Below are positions 1 to 8,280 of a DNA stretch of 38,897 nt, piece after piece. Positions within the stretch are counted from its first letter, which is position 1, and each line of letters opens with the position of its first letter. The notes beneath the pieces are model-generated. The model was given only the letters and a program-made list of their open reading frames with translations, was not told the origin of the DNA and did not search any database. The DNA comes from Synergistaceae bacterium (GTDB lineage: Bacteria; Synergistota; Synergistia; Synergistales; Aminobacteriaceae). Position numbers and translations under genes: made by a program. Where the stretch lies: NCBI GenBank assembly GCA_012521675.1, contig JAAYLU010000041.1, forward strand, positions 1 to 38,897, given 5' to 3'.

Positions 1-432
1 CACTATGCCGCTGGACTCGACCACCGCTCCAAGAATGACGATGTTCGTGATCCTGTCGCTGCCCAGCTCTTTTGCTATCTCGCTGGCCGGAAGCCCTACC
101 AGCTTGATGTCGTCGCGCGAGCCGTCGAACTCCACGAGGTCGCTGTTGAACACCAGCACCCCGCCCGGCTTAAGCCGCTCGATGAACTTGGTCAGGGACG
201 GCTGGTTCATGACCACCAGGACGTCGGCCTGGTCGACCACCGGGGAGCCGATCTCGTCGTCGGAGAGGACGACACCGCAGTTGGCGGTCCCGCCTCTCAT
301 CTCCGGCCCGTAGGAGGGTATCCAGGTGACGTGCCTGCCCTCTTCGATCCCGGTATAGGCTACGAGCTGGCCGAGGACCATTACTCCCTGTCCGCCGAAC
401 CCCGCTGCCAGAAGCGTCTTGAAAAATGACAT
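1..432 (-). CDS. korC: 2-oxoacid:ferredoxin oxidoreductase, gamma subunit (partial, C-terminus beyond window)
   Basis: The gamma subunit works in a four-subunit enzyme that oxidatively decarboxylates 2-oxoacids to acyl-CoA while reducing ferredoxin in the cytoplasm. The first 144 residues are visible and the gene continues past base 1. The nucleotide-fold signature GFGGQG is at residues 11-16 and the family motif SYGPEMRGG is at 40-48. The ATG is preceded by AGGAGG and lies 11 bp after the beta-subunit stop, so it closes the visible part of the operon. Family membership is clear. Substrate (2-oxoglutarate, branched-chain 2-oxoacids or other) cannot be read from this subunit, so the kor symbol is provisional; vor or por naming would also fit. 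Confidence 0.9.
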   Translation of the reverse strand, partial: MSFFKTLLAAGFGGQGVMVLGQLVAYTGIEEGRHVTWIPSYGPEMRGGTANCGVVLSDDEIGSPVVDQADVLVVMNQPSLTKFIERLKPGGVLVFNSDLVEFDGSRDDIKLVGLPASEIAKELGSDRITNIVILGAVVESSGIV

Positions 433-443
433 TTCATCCCCTC

Positions 444-1190
444 CTAGTCGAAGTCCTTGAAGACACCAAGCGGGTAGTAGGGCATCATCGTGTTGACGAC
501 CCAGTCGAAGGCCTCTACCGGGCGCATCCCCCAGTTCGTCGGGCAGGAGGAGAGTATCTCCACCAGCGAAAAGCCCTTGCCGTCGATCTGGTTCTGGAAG
601 GCCTTCTTCACGGCCTTCTTGGCCTTGATAATGTACTTCGGCTGAGCCACGGTCACTCGCTCGATGTAGCCCGGCGCCGGAAGGGCGGCCAGCATCTCGC
701 TGATCCTGATCGGGTATCCGTTCACCTTGACGTCCCGACCCAGAGGACACGTGGAGGCCCTCTGACCAACGAGGGTGGTCGGTGCCATCTGTCCGCCCGT
801 CATGCCGTATATCGCGTTGTTTATGAATATGACGGTCAGATTCTGTCCCCTGTTGGCCGCGTGCACGATCTCCCCCATCCCTATGGATGCGAGGTCGCCG
901 TCCCCCTGGTAGGTGTAGACGACCTTGTCCGGGCGAACTGTCTTTATGCCGGTGGCTACGGCAGGGGCGCGCCCGTGGGGCGCCTCTAGGAAGTCCGTGT
1001 CGATGTAGTCATATATCATGGCCGCGCAGCCCACCGGCGCGAGTCCGATGGCGTCATCCTGTATGCTCAGCTCGTCCAGGGTCTCGCACACCAGGCGATG
1101 GGCGATTCCATGCCCGCAACCAGGGCAATAGTGGCTGCTTACATCCGGCATCCAACTCTTGGGACGTGAGTATACTTTCACTTCACTCAT
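444..1190 (-). CDS. korB: 2-oxoacid:ferredoxin oxidoreductase, beta subunit (thiamine diphosphate-binding)
   Basis: This 248-residue subunit binds thiamine diphosphate and carries out the decarboxylation half of the reaction. The cysteine motif CPGCGHG is at residues 22-28. The thiamine diphosphate/Mg motif starts with GDGD at 96-99 and ends with the Asn pair NN at 124-125, the usual spacing. GGAGG precedes the ATG by 8 bases, and the gene starts 15 bp after the alpha-subunit stop. Length is normal for the short beta subunits of Kor and Vor enzymes. The context (4Fe-4S, alpha, beta, gamma) supports an oxidoreductase used for energy conservation from amino-acid-derived 2-oxoacids; exact substrate is inference. 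Confidence 0.93.
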   Translation of the reverse strand: MSEVKVYSRPKSWMPDVSSHYCPGCGHGIAHRLVCETLDELSIQDDAIGLAPVGCAAMIYDYIDTDFLEAPHGRAPAVATGIKTVRPDKVVYTYQGDGDLASIGMGEIVHAANRGQNLTVIFINNAIYGMTGGQMAPTTLVGQRASTCPLGRDVKVNGYPIRISEMLAALPAPGYIERVTVAQPKYIIKAKKAVKKAFQNQIDGKGFSLVEILSSCPTNWGMRPVEAFDWVVNTMMPYYPLGVFKDFD

Positions 1191-1205
1191 CGAAATACCC
1201 TCCCC

Positions 1206-2267
1206 TTACAGGCCGAGAATCCGGCGGCATTCGTCCTCGATCTCCTTGACCGAGGGGGCGAATCCACCCGTGCGGCCGTAGAAGGAGACCGGATACTTGC
1301 AGTTAGTCGCTATCTTTACATCGTCAACCATCTGGCCGGCGTTCATCTCGGCCACAAGTATATGCTCCACGGTGGCGGGGATCTGCTTGAAGGTCTCGTA
1401 CGGATACGGCCATATCGTGATCGGGCGGATCATGCCCACCTTGATCCCCTCGGCCCTCAGGTTGTTGACCGCCGACCTGGAGATCCTGGCCGTCGTGCCG
1501 TAGGCCGCGATGACGATCTTCGCGTCCTCGAGCATGTATGTCTCGCAGCGCTGCTCGTTCTTCCTTATCTCGGAGAACTTCTTCTGCAGCCTTATATTGT
1601 GCTCCTCGAGCGACTCCGGCGAGAGGAACAGGCTGTGCAGATGGCTGCGCTTCCCTCCTCTTTCACCCATGAAGCCGAGGGCCCAGGAGCTGTCGGCCGG
1701 CTGATCCTTTGTCGGACTCGGCTTTATCTCGACCGCCTCCATCATCTGCCCCATGAACCCGTCGGCCGCGACCATTACCGGATTGCGGTACTTCTGGGCC
1801 AGGTCGAACGCCATCTGCGTCAGGTCCACGCACTCCTGCAGGGTGCTCGGTGCGAGGACGATCATGTTGTAGTCGCCGTTCCCCCCACCTTTTGTCGACT
1901 GAAGATAGTCCGCCTGGGCCGGCAGAATTCCGCCAAGCCCCGGACCCGCGCGCATGACGTTGACTATCACCGCCGGTATCTCGCAGCCAGCGATATAAGA
2001 GATACCCTCGGACATGAGGGAGATGCCGGGGCTCGACGATGAGGTCATGACCCTGTAGCCGGTCGATCCTCCGCCCATCACCATGTTGATCGAAGCGACC
2101 TCGCTCTCCGCCTGGACGTACACCCCGCCCACCTCCGGAAGATGCGCGGACATGTACTCGGGAATCTCATTCTGCGGAGTTATGGGATAACCGAAGAAGT
2201 AGTTGCATCCGGCCTGTATGGCGGCCTCCGCTATCGCCTCGGTTCCCTTCATCAAAACTCGTCCCAT
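1206..2267 (-). CDS. korA: 2-oxoacid:ferredoxin oxidoreductase, alpha subunit (KorA/VorB type)
   Basis: The 353-residue alpha subunit carries the pyrimidine-binding and C-terminal domains of the enzyme. The catalytic-site motif GYPITPQNE starts near residue 26, followed by the TSSSSPGISLM segment typical of alpha subunits. Its length and N-terminus (GRVLMKGTEAIAEAA) resemble proteins usually named VorB (3-methyl-2-oxobutanoate:ferredoxin oxidoreductase), which share this architecture with KorA. The start is ATG with GGAGG 10 bases upstream, following the ferredoxin-like gene by 26 bp. In an amino-acid fermenter a branched-chain 2-oxoacid role is as likely as 2-oxoglutarate, so the symbol is provisional. 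Confidence 0.92.
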   Translation of the reverse strand: MGRVLMKGTEAIAEAAIQAGCNYFFGYPITPQNEIPEYMSAHLPEVGGVYVQAESEVASINMVMGGGSTGYRVMTSSSSPGISLMSEGISYIAGCEIPAVIVNVMRAGPGLGGILPAQADYLQSTKGGGNGDYNMIVLAPSTLQECVDLTQMAFDLAQKYRNPVMVAADGFMGQMMEAVEIKPSPTKDQPADSSWALGFMGERGGKRSHLHSLFLSPESLEEHNIRLQKKFSEIRKNEQRCETYMLEDAKIVIAAYGTTARISRSAVNNLRAEGIKVGMIRPITIWPYPYETFKQIPATVEHILVAEMNAGQMVDDVKIATNCKYPVSFYGRTGGFAPSVKEIEDECRRILGL

Positions 2268-2293
2268 ATCTTCTTCACCTCCTGCGGCACGGA

Positions 2294-2512
2294 CTACTCT
2301 TCCGTGGCATAAACTTCAATCGCCGCGTCCGGACAGGACATGGCGCACATCCCGCACCCGATGCATCCGTCCTTGAACTGCTCCACCGGGCGATAGCCCT
2401 TTGCGTTAGTCCTCTCGGAAATCCGCAGCACCTTCACAGGGCAGGCGGCCACGCAAAGCCCGCAACTCTTGCAGAATTGCTCAAAAACCTCGATGCGTCC
2501 CTTCTTTGCCAC
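2294..2512 (-). CDS. korD: 4Fe-4S ferredoxin-like delta subunit of 2-oxoacid oxidoreductase
   Basis: This 72-residue protein has two complete clusters of the form CxxCxxCxxxCP (CKSCGLCVAACP and CIGCGMCAMSCP), which bind two [4Fe-4S] centres and pass electrons from the thiamine centre to ferredoxin. I chose the GTG at 2512 because GGAAGGGG lies 10 bases upstream and the protein then begins VAKKGRIE, as usual for this subunit. A longer reading from a TTG at 2563 would overlap the end of the upstream ATPase gene. The cluster order delta-alpha-beta-gamma is the common one for Kor and Vor operons. Confidence 0.9.
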   Translation of the reverse strand: MAKKGRIEVFEQFCKSCGLCVAACPVKVLRISERTNAKGYRPVEQFKDGCIGCGMCAMSCPDAAIEVYATEE

Positions 2513-2549
2513 TACAAGTGCACCCCTTCCACAAAGAATTGTAGAATGC

Positions 2550-3341
2550 TCACTCGCTTTCAACGGGGGCCCTGCTCCACATCGCCCCTTCCTCCCAGGG
2601 AAGCGCCATGTACCGGGAGAGGGGCCAACATGGAACGTTCAGCCCGCGCGAAGCGCAGATCGACGCCGTTTCATCCAGAAGCCTCGGAGGAACTCCGGCA
2701 TAAAGCACCGGAAGCCCGAGTTCTTTTCCGGCTTCCATGACTTTCTCCAGCCCATCGACGCAGTCCGCCGCCGACGTGCTCTCCATGAGGTGAGAGTTGC
2801 TTATCAGCGCCCCAACCTTCAGTCCGCATATGTCCTCCATTTTATCCAGCATCGTCTTAACACCGTCCACGGTGGAGGTCTGTGGACGGAATGCGTTCAC
2901 GACCAATATCAGAAGATACCCCGCGTTCTTGATGTCCGGCTCGAACTGCTTCAACGCCAGGGCGCCCTCGGCATCTCCGCCGATGTCCAGCAGCAACCGG
3001 CCGATATCGGCTGTGAGAGCGCTCGATATCTTCGGTGACACCACGGTCATATCTGACCAGCGTGCATTTTCAGGAGGCATGATGATCTTGAAACCCTTGG
3101 CGCCCAGCGCCTCGGTTACCTGGCGGATGCAGAAATAGGGATTGATTATATCAAGGTCGGCGATTGTGACTCTCTCACCCAGGGCCTCGAACCCCAGGGC
3201 AAGGTTCAGAACCCACTCGGTTTTTCCGGAGCCCAACGCCCCGGTCACAGCGACCGCCTTGGGCCATTTTTCCAATGTAGAGGCGAACGACTGAAAGGAT
3301 GACATCAACTGCTTGTAAATCTCACGCTCCGAGTCCTTCAA
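2550..3341 (-). CDS. P-loop ATP-binding protein of unknown function next to the 2-oxoacid oxidoreductase genes
   Basis: The protein has about 263 residues. A canonical Walker A, GALGSGKT, is at residues 34-41 and a switch-like motif, DLDIINPYF, is at 62-70. This pattern resembles SIMIBI-class NTPases (MinD/ArsA/CooC relatives). There is no transmembrane segment. The start is uncertain: a TTG at 3341 overlaps the fmt stop codon (TTGA) and has AAGGGGG about 11 bases upstream; ATG at 3305 or 3383 are alternatives. Wedged between fmt and the oxidoreductase genes and 37 bp from korD, it could help metal-cluster assembly or regulate the complex, but that is only a guess from position. I do not recognise a characterised family. 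Confidence 0.75.
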   Translation of the reverse strand: MKDSEREIYKQLMSSFQSFASTLEKWPKAVAVTGALGSGKTEWVLNLALGFEALGERVTIADLDIINPYFCIRQVTEALGAKGFKIIMPPENARWSDMTVVSPKISSALTADIGRLLLDIGGDAEGALALKQFEPDIKNAGYLLILVVNAFRPQTSTVDGVKTMLDKMEDICGLKVGALISNSHLMESTSAADCVDGLEKVMEAGKELGLPVLYAGVPPRLLDETASICASRGLNVPCWPLSRYMALPWEEGAMWSRAPVESE

Positions 3342-4285
3342 TGAAGAATATCCCCCTTCTTCAGGCGGCTTCCCCTGGCCCATTCGGCGGCTTCCATTCG
3401 TCTTTTCCCTTCTGGCTGGACGACTAGAAGAACCACCGAGCCATTTGAAGCGGCCACAATCGGACATCCGTCTAAAAAGCCCACTATCTCTCCCGGGCGT
3501 CCGGAATACTGATGAAGAACGGCTTCCCATATTTTCAAGCGCTTGCCCTCGATCATTGCGTATGCACCGGGCGAGGGGTTCATGGCGCGGACCCTGTTAA
3601 CGAAGTCCCTTGACGGGTCCGTCCAACGACATTCAGCCTCCTGTTTTTCAATCTTAGGCGCATAAGAGGCTATTTCAGAATCTTGCTCTCTAAACACACA
3701 ACTCTCATCGCAAAGACATTCTACACCCTCTATGAAAAGTTTGCTACCTTTTTCTGCAAGAATCTCCAATATTTCTCCGGCGGAGGCGGTTTCGCCCAAT
3801 TCCATCTTCTCCCGGAGCAGGATAGGCCCCGCGTCCATCTTGTCCACAAGCCTGAACAGAGACACGCCCGAGACTTTCTCTCCGTTGAGGAGGGCGCGCT
3901 GCACCGGAGCGGCGCCCCTGTACTCGGGCAACAGGGACGGGTGTATGTTGAGACACCCCCAGGCGGGCGTCGATAAGAAGGGTTCCCTGATCTTTTGTCC
4001 GAAATCGACTACCAAAATCGCACCAGGAGGGCATTCGGAGAGTTTTGTAGACAGAATTGACTCCTCGGAGACATTCGAGGAGTGAAGCACGCTTAACCTC
4101 AGATCGTCGCAGGTTTTTTCCACGGGAGAAGGAATTCTTTTAAGGCCTCTCCCTGCGCGCGAGGGTGGATTTGTGACGATGAGATCGAAATCAACGTGTT
4201 TTACAATATGACGCAGGCAATCCGCGGCGAAGGCGCCGGTTCCGAAGAACCACAACCGGGGCTTCCCCCCTGTATCCGGCATCAT
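3338..4285 (-). CDS. fmt: Methionyl-tRNA formyltransferase
   Basis: Fmt transfers a formyl group from 10-formyltetrahydrofolate to initiator Met-tRNA in the cytoplasm. The N-terminal formyltransferase fold carries the catalytic triad: Asn113 and His115 within NIHPSLLPEYRGAAP and Asp151 in DKMDAGP, with the same 36-residue His-Asp spacing as in E. coli Fmt. A C-terminal OB-like tRNA-binding domain follows from about residue 205. Length (315 aa) is normal. Its ATG overlaps the def stop (ATGA), so deformylase and formyltransferase are translationally coupled. Confidence 0.96.
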   Translation of the reverse strand: MMPDTGGKPRLWFFGTGAFAADCLRHIVKHVDFDLIVTNPPSRAGRGLKRIPSPVEKTCDDLRLSVLHSSNVSEESILSTKLSECPPGAILVVDFGQKIREPFLSTPAWGCLNIHPSLLPEYRGAAPVQRALLNGEKVSGVSLFRLVDKMDAGPILLREKMELGETASAGEILEILAEKGSKLFIEGVECLCDESCVFREQDSEIASYAPKIEKQEAECRWTDPSRDFVNRVRAMNPSPGAYAMIEGKRLKIWEAVLHQYSGRPGEIVGFLDGCPIVAASNGSVVLLVVQPEGKRRMEAAEWARGSRLKKGDILH

Positions 4286-4791
4286 ATGGCATTCTCCGCC
4301 TTTTCAGCTCGCCTGTCCTTCATAAGCTTCTTTTTTGCCATCGTCCGCTTCATCGGGGAGAAGTGATCGATCAAAAGCCTTCCCTCCAGGTGGTCCATCT
4401 CGTGAAGGAAGGCCCTTGCCAAAAAATTCTTGACGGTTGTCTCATGCTCGACTCCTGCAAGATCCTTGTGACGTATGGTTATCCTGGATGGGCGCTTCAC
4501 CGTCCCGAAAATTCCCGGAAAGCTAAGACAGCCCTCCTCGGCCTCATGCTCTCCCTCGGAGGAAAGCAGAACGGGATTTACAAGGACATGAAGCTTCTCC
4601 TCGTACATCACCACCGCGACTCGCTTGGAAACCCCCGCCTGCGGCGCGGCCAGTCCGACTCCGTCGTGGATACGCATCAGGCCGACCATCTCTGCGACCA
4701 GATCCGCAAGGTCCTTGTCGAAAACATCCACTTCATCTGTTTCCTCACGCAACACAGGATCGGGAAAGACCCTGAGTCTAAGTGATTCCAT
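4282..4791 (-). CDS. def: Peptide deformylase
   Basis: Def removes the formyl group from nascent polypeptides at the ribosome exit. All three signature motifs are present in this 169-residue protein: GVGLAAPQ at 44-51, EGCLSFPG around Cys88, and HEMDH at 130-134. Cys88, His130 and His134 are the metal ligands and Glu131 is the catalytic base. The ATG is preceded by GAGG. The gene begins only about 30 bases after the terminator that closes rpsA, leaving little room for a promoter of its own. It may depend on readthrough or on a promoter inside rpsA. Confidence 0.97.
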   Translation of the reverse strand: MESLRLRVFPDPVLREETDEVDVFDKDLADLVAEMVGLMRIHDGVGLAAPQAGVSKRVAVVMYEEKLHVLVNPVLLSSEGEHEAEEGCLSFPGIFGTVKRPSRITIRHKDLAGVEHETTVKNFLARAFLHEMDHLEGRLLIDHFSPMKRTMAKKKLMKDRRAEKAENAI

Positions 4792-4821
4792 ATACCTCGC
4801 CGCTCTTTCTTATGAATATTG

Positions 4822-4850
4822 AAAAAAAGGGTCGTCCTTCCGGACGACCC
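4822..4850 (-). terminator. Rho-independent terminator after rpsA
   Basis: On the minus strand a perfect 9-bp stem (GGGTCGTCC / GGACGACCC) closes a GGAA loop and is followed directly by seven T residues. It lies 9 bases past the rpsA stop. It marks the end of the long efp-to-rpsA array. Confidence 0.93.
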
Positions 4851-4858
4851 CTCGCCTG

Positions 4859-6424
4859 TTAGTCCTGCATGGAGCCTCTTAAAAAGTCTCCGATCGTCAC
4901 ATTGGCCTCGCCATCGTTAGCGATGTTCCTCTGAGGCAGTCTATCGTGATCGTCCCTTTCGTGCCTCGCCCTGCCGCGGCGGTCCTCGTCGCGGTGCCTC
5001 GGAGAGTCATGGGAGGACTCCTCGAGGGCGCTGATACTCAGCCTCATCCTGCGCTCCGGCGGATTTATCTCGGTGACCCGGGCGAGCACCTCCTGCCCCT
5101 CCGTGAGGACGTCTCCGGGCTTGTCGACCCTCTTCGTGCTCAGCTGAGAGATATGGATCAGGCCCTCCACTCCCTCCTCTATCTCCACGAATGCGCCGAA
5201 CTCCGCCAGCCGAACGACCTTCACCGTGAGATCCTGCCCCTTCGAGTACCTGTCGGCTATGCCGTCCCACGGGTCGTTGAGCTGCTTGTATCCGAGGCTC
5301 ATGCGCTTCTTCTCCATGTCGACGTCGAGCACCAGCACCTCCACGTCCTGTCCCTTTCGAAGGACGTCCCTCGGGTGCTTGATCCTCGTCCAGCTGAGGT
5401 CTCCTATGTGGATCAGTCCTTCAATTCCCGGCTCCACCTCGACAAAGGCCCCGAACTCGGTGACGTTTGTCACGAGCCCCTTCGTCCTGTCGTTCCTGGA
5501 CCACCTCGAGGACGCGGTCGTCCACGGATCCTCCTGTGTCTGCTTTATGCTCAGGGAGACTCGGTTGTTCTCTCGGTCGATCCCGATAACCTTGACACTG
5601 ACCGGATCGCCCTTCTTGAACATCTCCTTGGGCTTTATATTTCTCTTCCACGACAGCTCGCTCATGTGGACCAGGCCGTCGATCGGGCCCACGTTCACGA
5701 ACACTCCGAAGGAGGTGATGCTGCTTACCTCCCCGTCGATGATCGATCCTTCCTCGACGTTCGAGTAAAAGGTCTCCCGCTCGGCGGCCAGCGTCTCCTC
5801 GACGATGAGCCGTCTTGAAAAGACCAAGCGGTGCTTCCTCTTGTCCTTTTCAAGGAGCTTTACGTCGAACTCCTCGTCGACGAACTTGCCGGGATTTACT
5901 CCCCTGCCCTCCTCGGCCAGGTGAGAAATGGGGACGAACCCCTCCAGTCCGCAGCAGTCGACCATGAGCCCGCCCTTGACCTTACGGATGCCTTTCACCG
6001 TCATGACTTCGCTTTGGGCCAGTTTTTCCTCGAGTTCATTCCAGCGTCGGTCGAACTCGCATCTCCAACGGCTGACATGAAGCTGTGCCTCTTCGCCGTG
6101 GCGAATGCTTACCACCTGCACCTGGATTTTTTCCTCGACCTTCGGCTCGTCGTCGGCTTCCACCAGGACCCTATGCGACCACTCCTTGGTGGGCAAAAAG
6201 CCCTCGCACTTGTAGCCCACGTCGACAAGCCAGCCTCCGTCGACCTCGTTCACCACCGTACCGGCGACTACTTTTCCCCTATGGATCTCCTCAACCTCGC
6301 CGTACTGCTCCAGGATGCTCTCCATAGTCTCCTGAGGTTCGACCACCTCTGCGCTGTTACCGTACTCCTCCGAGGTCTCGACGTCCGTTGCGTGGAGCTC
6401 CTCATTAATAATTTCTTCCATCAT
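4859..6424 (-). CDS. rpsA: 30S ribosomal protein S1 (five S1 domains)
   Basis: S1 helps the 30S subunit bind and unfold mRNA. The 521-residue protein has an acidic N-terminal stretch and five S1 OB-fold repeats, at roughly residues 40-120, 135-220, 225-305, 310-395 and 400-475. The best repeats show the core pattern FGAFVEvepGiEGLIHIsdLSw. It ends in a charged Arg/Asp/His-rich tail. E. coli S1 has six domains and many Firmicutes homologues have four, so five is intermediate. The ATG overlaps the ispH stop (ATGA). The ispH-rpsA pairing is widespread and in some Clostridia the two are fused; here they are separate. A terminator follows. Confidence 0.95.
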   Translation of the reverse strand: MMEEIINEELHATDVETSEEYGNSAEVVEPQETMESILEQYGEVEEIHRGKVVAGTVVNEVDGGWLVDVGYKCEGFLPTKEWSHRVLVEADDEPKVEEKIQVQVVSIRHGEEAQLHVSRWRCEFDRRWNELEEKLAQSEVMTVKGIRKVKGGLMVDCCGLEGFVPISHLAEEGRGVNPGKFVDEEFDVKLLEKDKRKHRLVFSRRLIVEETLAAERETFYSNVEEGSIIDGEVSSITSFGVFVNVGPIDGLVHMSELSWKRNIKPKEMFKKGDPVSVKVIGIDRENNRVSLSIKQTQEDPWTTASSRWSRNDRTKGLVTNVTEFGAFVEVEPGIEGLIHIGDLSWTRIKHPRDVLRKGQDVEVLVLDVDMEKKRMSLGYKQLNDPWDGIADRYSKGQDLTVKVVRLAEFGAFVEIEEGVEGLIHISQLSTKRVDKPGDVLTEGQEVLARVTEINPPERRMRLSISALEESSHDSPRHRDEDRRGRARHERDDHDRLPQRNIANDGEANVTIGDFLRGSMQD

Positions 6425-7338
6425 AACCCTTCCATCCCCCTTGGCTCCTGCGAAGTCTCAATGGCGTGTTTTACTTCTTCTATCAGCCAGTCCGGTGTGC
6501 TGGCGCCGGCTGCTATTCCCAATCTTGTTTTATCGGCGAGCCACTCCGTCGAAAGCTCGCCTGCATGCTCTATCCAGAGCACGTCGCACTGGTTGCCTCT
6601 GGCAATCTCCACCAGCTTGGTGGTGTTCGCGCTGTTTCTTCCACCAACGACGATAAGGCCGTCGATCCTGGACGTTATATCCCTGACCGCCTCCTGCCTC
6701 TGGGTCGTCGCGCCGCATATCGTGTTGAACACCCTTAGTTCGCGAGTCCGAGGCACCAGTATAGCCGTAGCGGCGGCCAAAAACTCCACTTTCTGGGTAG
6801 TCTGGCATATCACTCCCAGCTTGTCCCTTGCGTTCAGGGCCTCGACCTCGTCAAGCGAGGATGCGACCATGACTTCGCACCCAGCGCACCCGACGATCGC
6901 CTGAACCTCCGGGTGTCCCGGGTCGCCCAGAACGAGTACTTCGTAGCCTTCCCCCGAGAGGAAAGCCGCCTTGTCCTGGGCATTTTTGACAAAAGGACAT
7001 GTGGCGTCCGTGACATTCGCGGCACCGCACCTGGCGACTAGATTCTCTTTAAGCGACGGCGGCGCTCCGTGTGCGCGGACGAACACGTATGAACCGGGCG
7101 GTATGTCCTCTATCCGGTCGACTACTTTCAGGCCCTTCCTCGTGAGGCGCTGAACCTCCTGAGGGTTGTGAATCGGCATCCCCAAAGAGTATACCTTGAC
7201 CCCGTCAGCCGTTTCAACGCACTCTTCAACGCGCTTTTCCAGGCTCTCGATCGCCCTCTTCACGCCGAAGCAGAACCCGGTCGGAGACACGACCTCGATC
7301 TCCCTTTCAAGCACCCTCGGTGGTGATTCGTCAGCCAA
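6421..7338 (-). CDS. ispH: 4-hydroxy-3-methylbut-2-enyl diphosphate reductase
   Basis: IspH is the last enzyme of the MEP isoprenoid pathway, reducing HMBPP to IPP and DMAPP with an iron-sulfur cluster. The three cluster cysteines are Cys23 (GFCFGV), Cys114 (DATCPFV) and Cys208 (NTICGATTQRQ). Substrate-binding His57 (HNP), His90 (AHG) and the proton-relay Glu144 (GHPEV) are all present. Length of 305 residues is typical. The gene overlaps the end of miaA by 8 bp and shares an ATGA junction with rpsA, so it sits within a tight operon. The window shows only this step of the pathway. Confidence 0.97.
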   Translation of the reverse strand: MADESPPRVLEREIEVVSPTGFCFGVKRAIESLEKRVEECVETADGVKVYSLGMPIHNPQEVQRLTRKGLKVVDRIEDIPPGSYVFVRAHGAPPSLKENLVARCGAANVTDATCPFVKNAQDKAAFLSGEGYEVLVLGDPGHPEVQAIVGCAGCEVMVASSLDEVEALNARDKLGVICQTTQKVEFLAAATAILVPRTRELRVFNTICGATTQRQEAVRDITSRIDGLIVVGGRNSANTTKLVEIARGNQCDVLWIEHAGELSTEWLADKTRLGIAAGASTPDWLIEEVKHAIETSQEPRGMEGL

Positions 7339-8278
7339 GGTGGCGCAGCGCCTCCCTTTCCATAGAGATGATCAATTCATCCTCCGTGCAATCATCCGTA
7401 TCATACCATATTATCGGGGAAAACTTCCTAAACCAAGTCATCTGCCTTCGTGAAAAAGCTTTTGTCTGCCTCGCGTCGCTCTCCGCCGCCTCCTCCAGGG
7501 AACACTCTCCCCGCAGGTGTTCGATTATATCCTTGTAGCCGAAGCCCTGCATGGAAGGAAACCTCTCGTCGTACCCGTTCTCTAGGAGCCAGGCGACCTC
7601 CTCCACGAAGCCCGATGAAAACTGTTCTCGAACCCTCTCATCTATTCTTTCGAACAGAAGACGCCGTTCCTTTACTATGCCAAGGTAGAGAACGTCGTAC
7701 CTGTGCGGTTCGCCCAGAGCCACCCTTTTCTCCCACGCATCCTCTACCCTCTCCCCCGTCAACCTGTGTATCTCGAGCGCCCGTACGACCCGCCTGACAT
7801 CGTTGACGTGAAGCCTCTCCGCGCTGGTCGGGTCGACTGAGCGAAGCAGCGAATGCAGAGCGTCCGCTCCCTTTTCACGGGCGAACTCCTCCAGTTCTCT
7901 TCTGATCTCCTCGCTCTTCGGCAGCTCTGCTGAGAGCATCCCCTTGAAAAACGCCTCGAAAAAGAACGGAGTGCCGCCCGCGAGAAGCGGAACTCGCCCC
8001 CGAGCGAGAATCCTGTCGATCGCGTCCGAGCAACCAGTCGTGAAATCCGCCGCGGAGAACACCTGGTCCGGGTCTACAACGTCTATCATGTGGTGTATCA
8101 CCCTTCTCCTCACGGAGAGGGAAATCTTGTCCGTGCCGACATCCAGGTACCTGTAGACCTGGCGCGAGTCGACTGATATCACCTCCGCCCCGATTCGTTC
8201 AGCCAGGGCTATGCTCGCCGAGGTCTTGCCGACGGCGGTTGGACCGACAATCGCGAGAACGGGTATGCGTGAGCTCAC
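7331..8278 (-). CDS. miaA: tRNA dimethylallyltransferase
   Basis: MiaA adds a dimethylallyl group to A37 of tRNAs that read UNN codons, using the product of the IspH pathway encoded next door. The P-loop GPTAVGKT is near residue 13, the DSRQVYR motif follows, and GGTPFFFEA matches the usual GGTGLY region with a changed third and fourth residue. The GTG at 8278 was chosen because GGGAGGGAG lies just upstream and the start falls 2 bp after the mutL stop. A longer frame runs into mutL and is not supported. At 315 residues the length is standard. Confidence 0.95.
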   Translation of the reverse strand: MSSRIPVLAIVGPTAVGKTSASIALAERIGAEVISVDSRQVYRYLDVGTDKISLSVRRRVIHHMIDVVDPDQVFSAADFTTGCSDAIDRILARGRVPLLAGGTPFFFEAFFKGMLSAELPKSEEIRRELEEFAREKGADALHSLLRSVDPTSAERLHVNDVRRVVRALEIHRLTGERVEDAWEKRVALGEPHRYDVLYLGIVKERRLLFERIDERVREQFSSGFVEEVAWLLENGYDERFPSMQGFGYKDIIEHLRGECSLEEAAESDARQTKAFSRRQMTWFRKFSPIIWYDTDDCTEDELIISMEREALRHLG

Positions 8279-8280
8279 TG

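Noticed and set aside
5831-6904. A 357-codon plus-strand open frame opposite rpsA and ispH
   Set aside because: Antisense to conserved genes, no ribosome-binding site or family motif.
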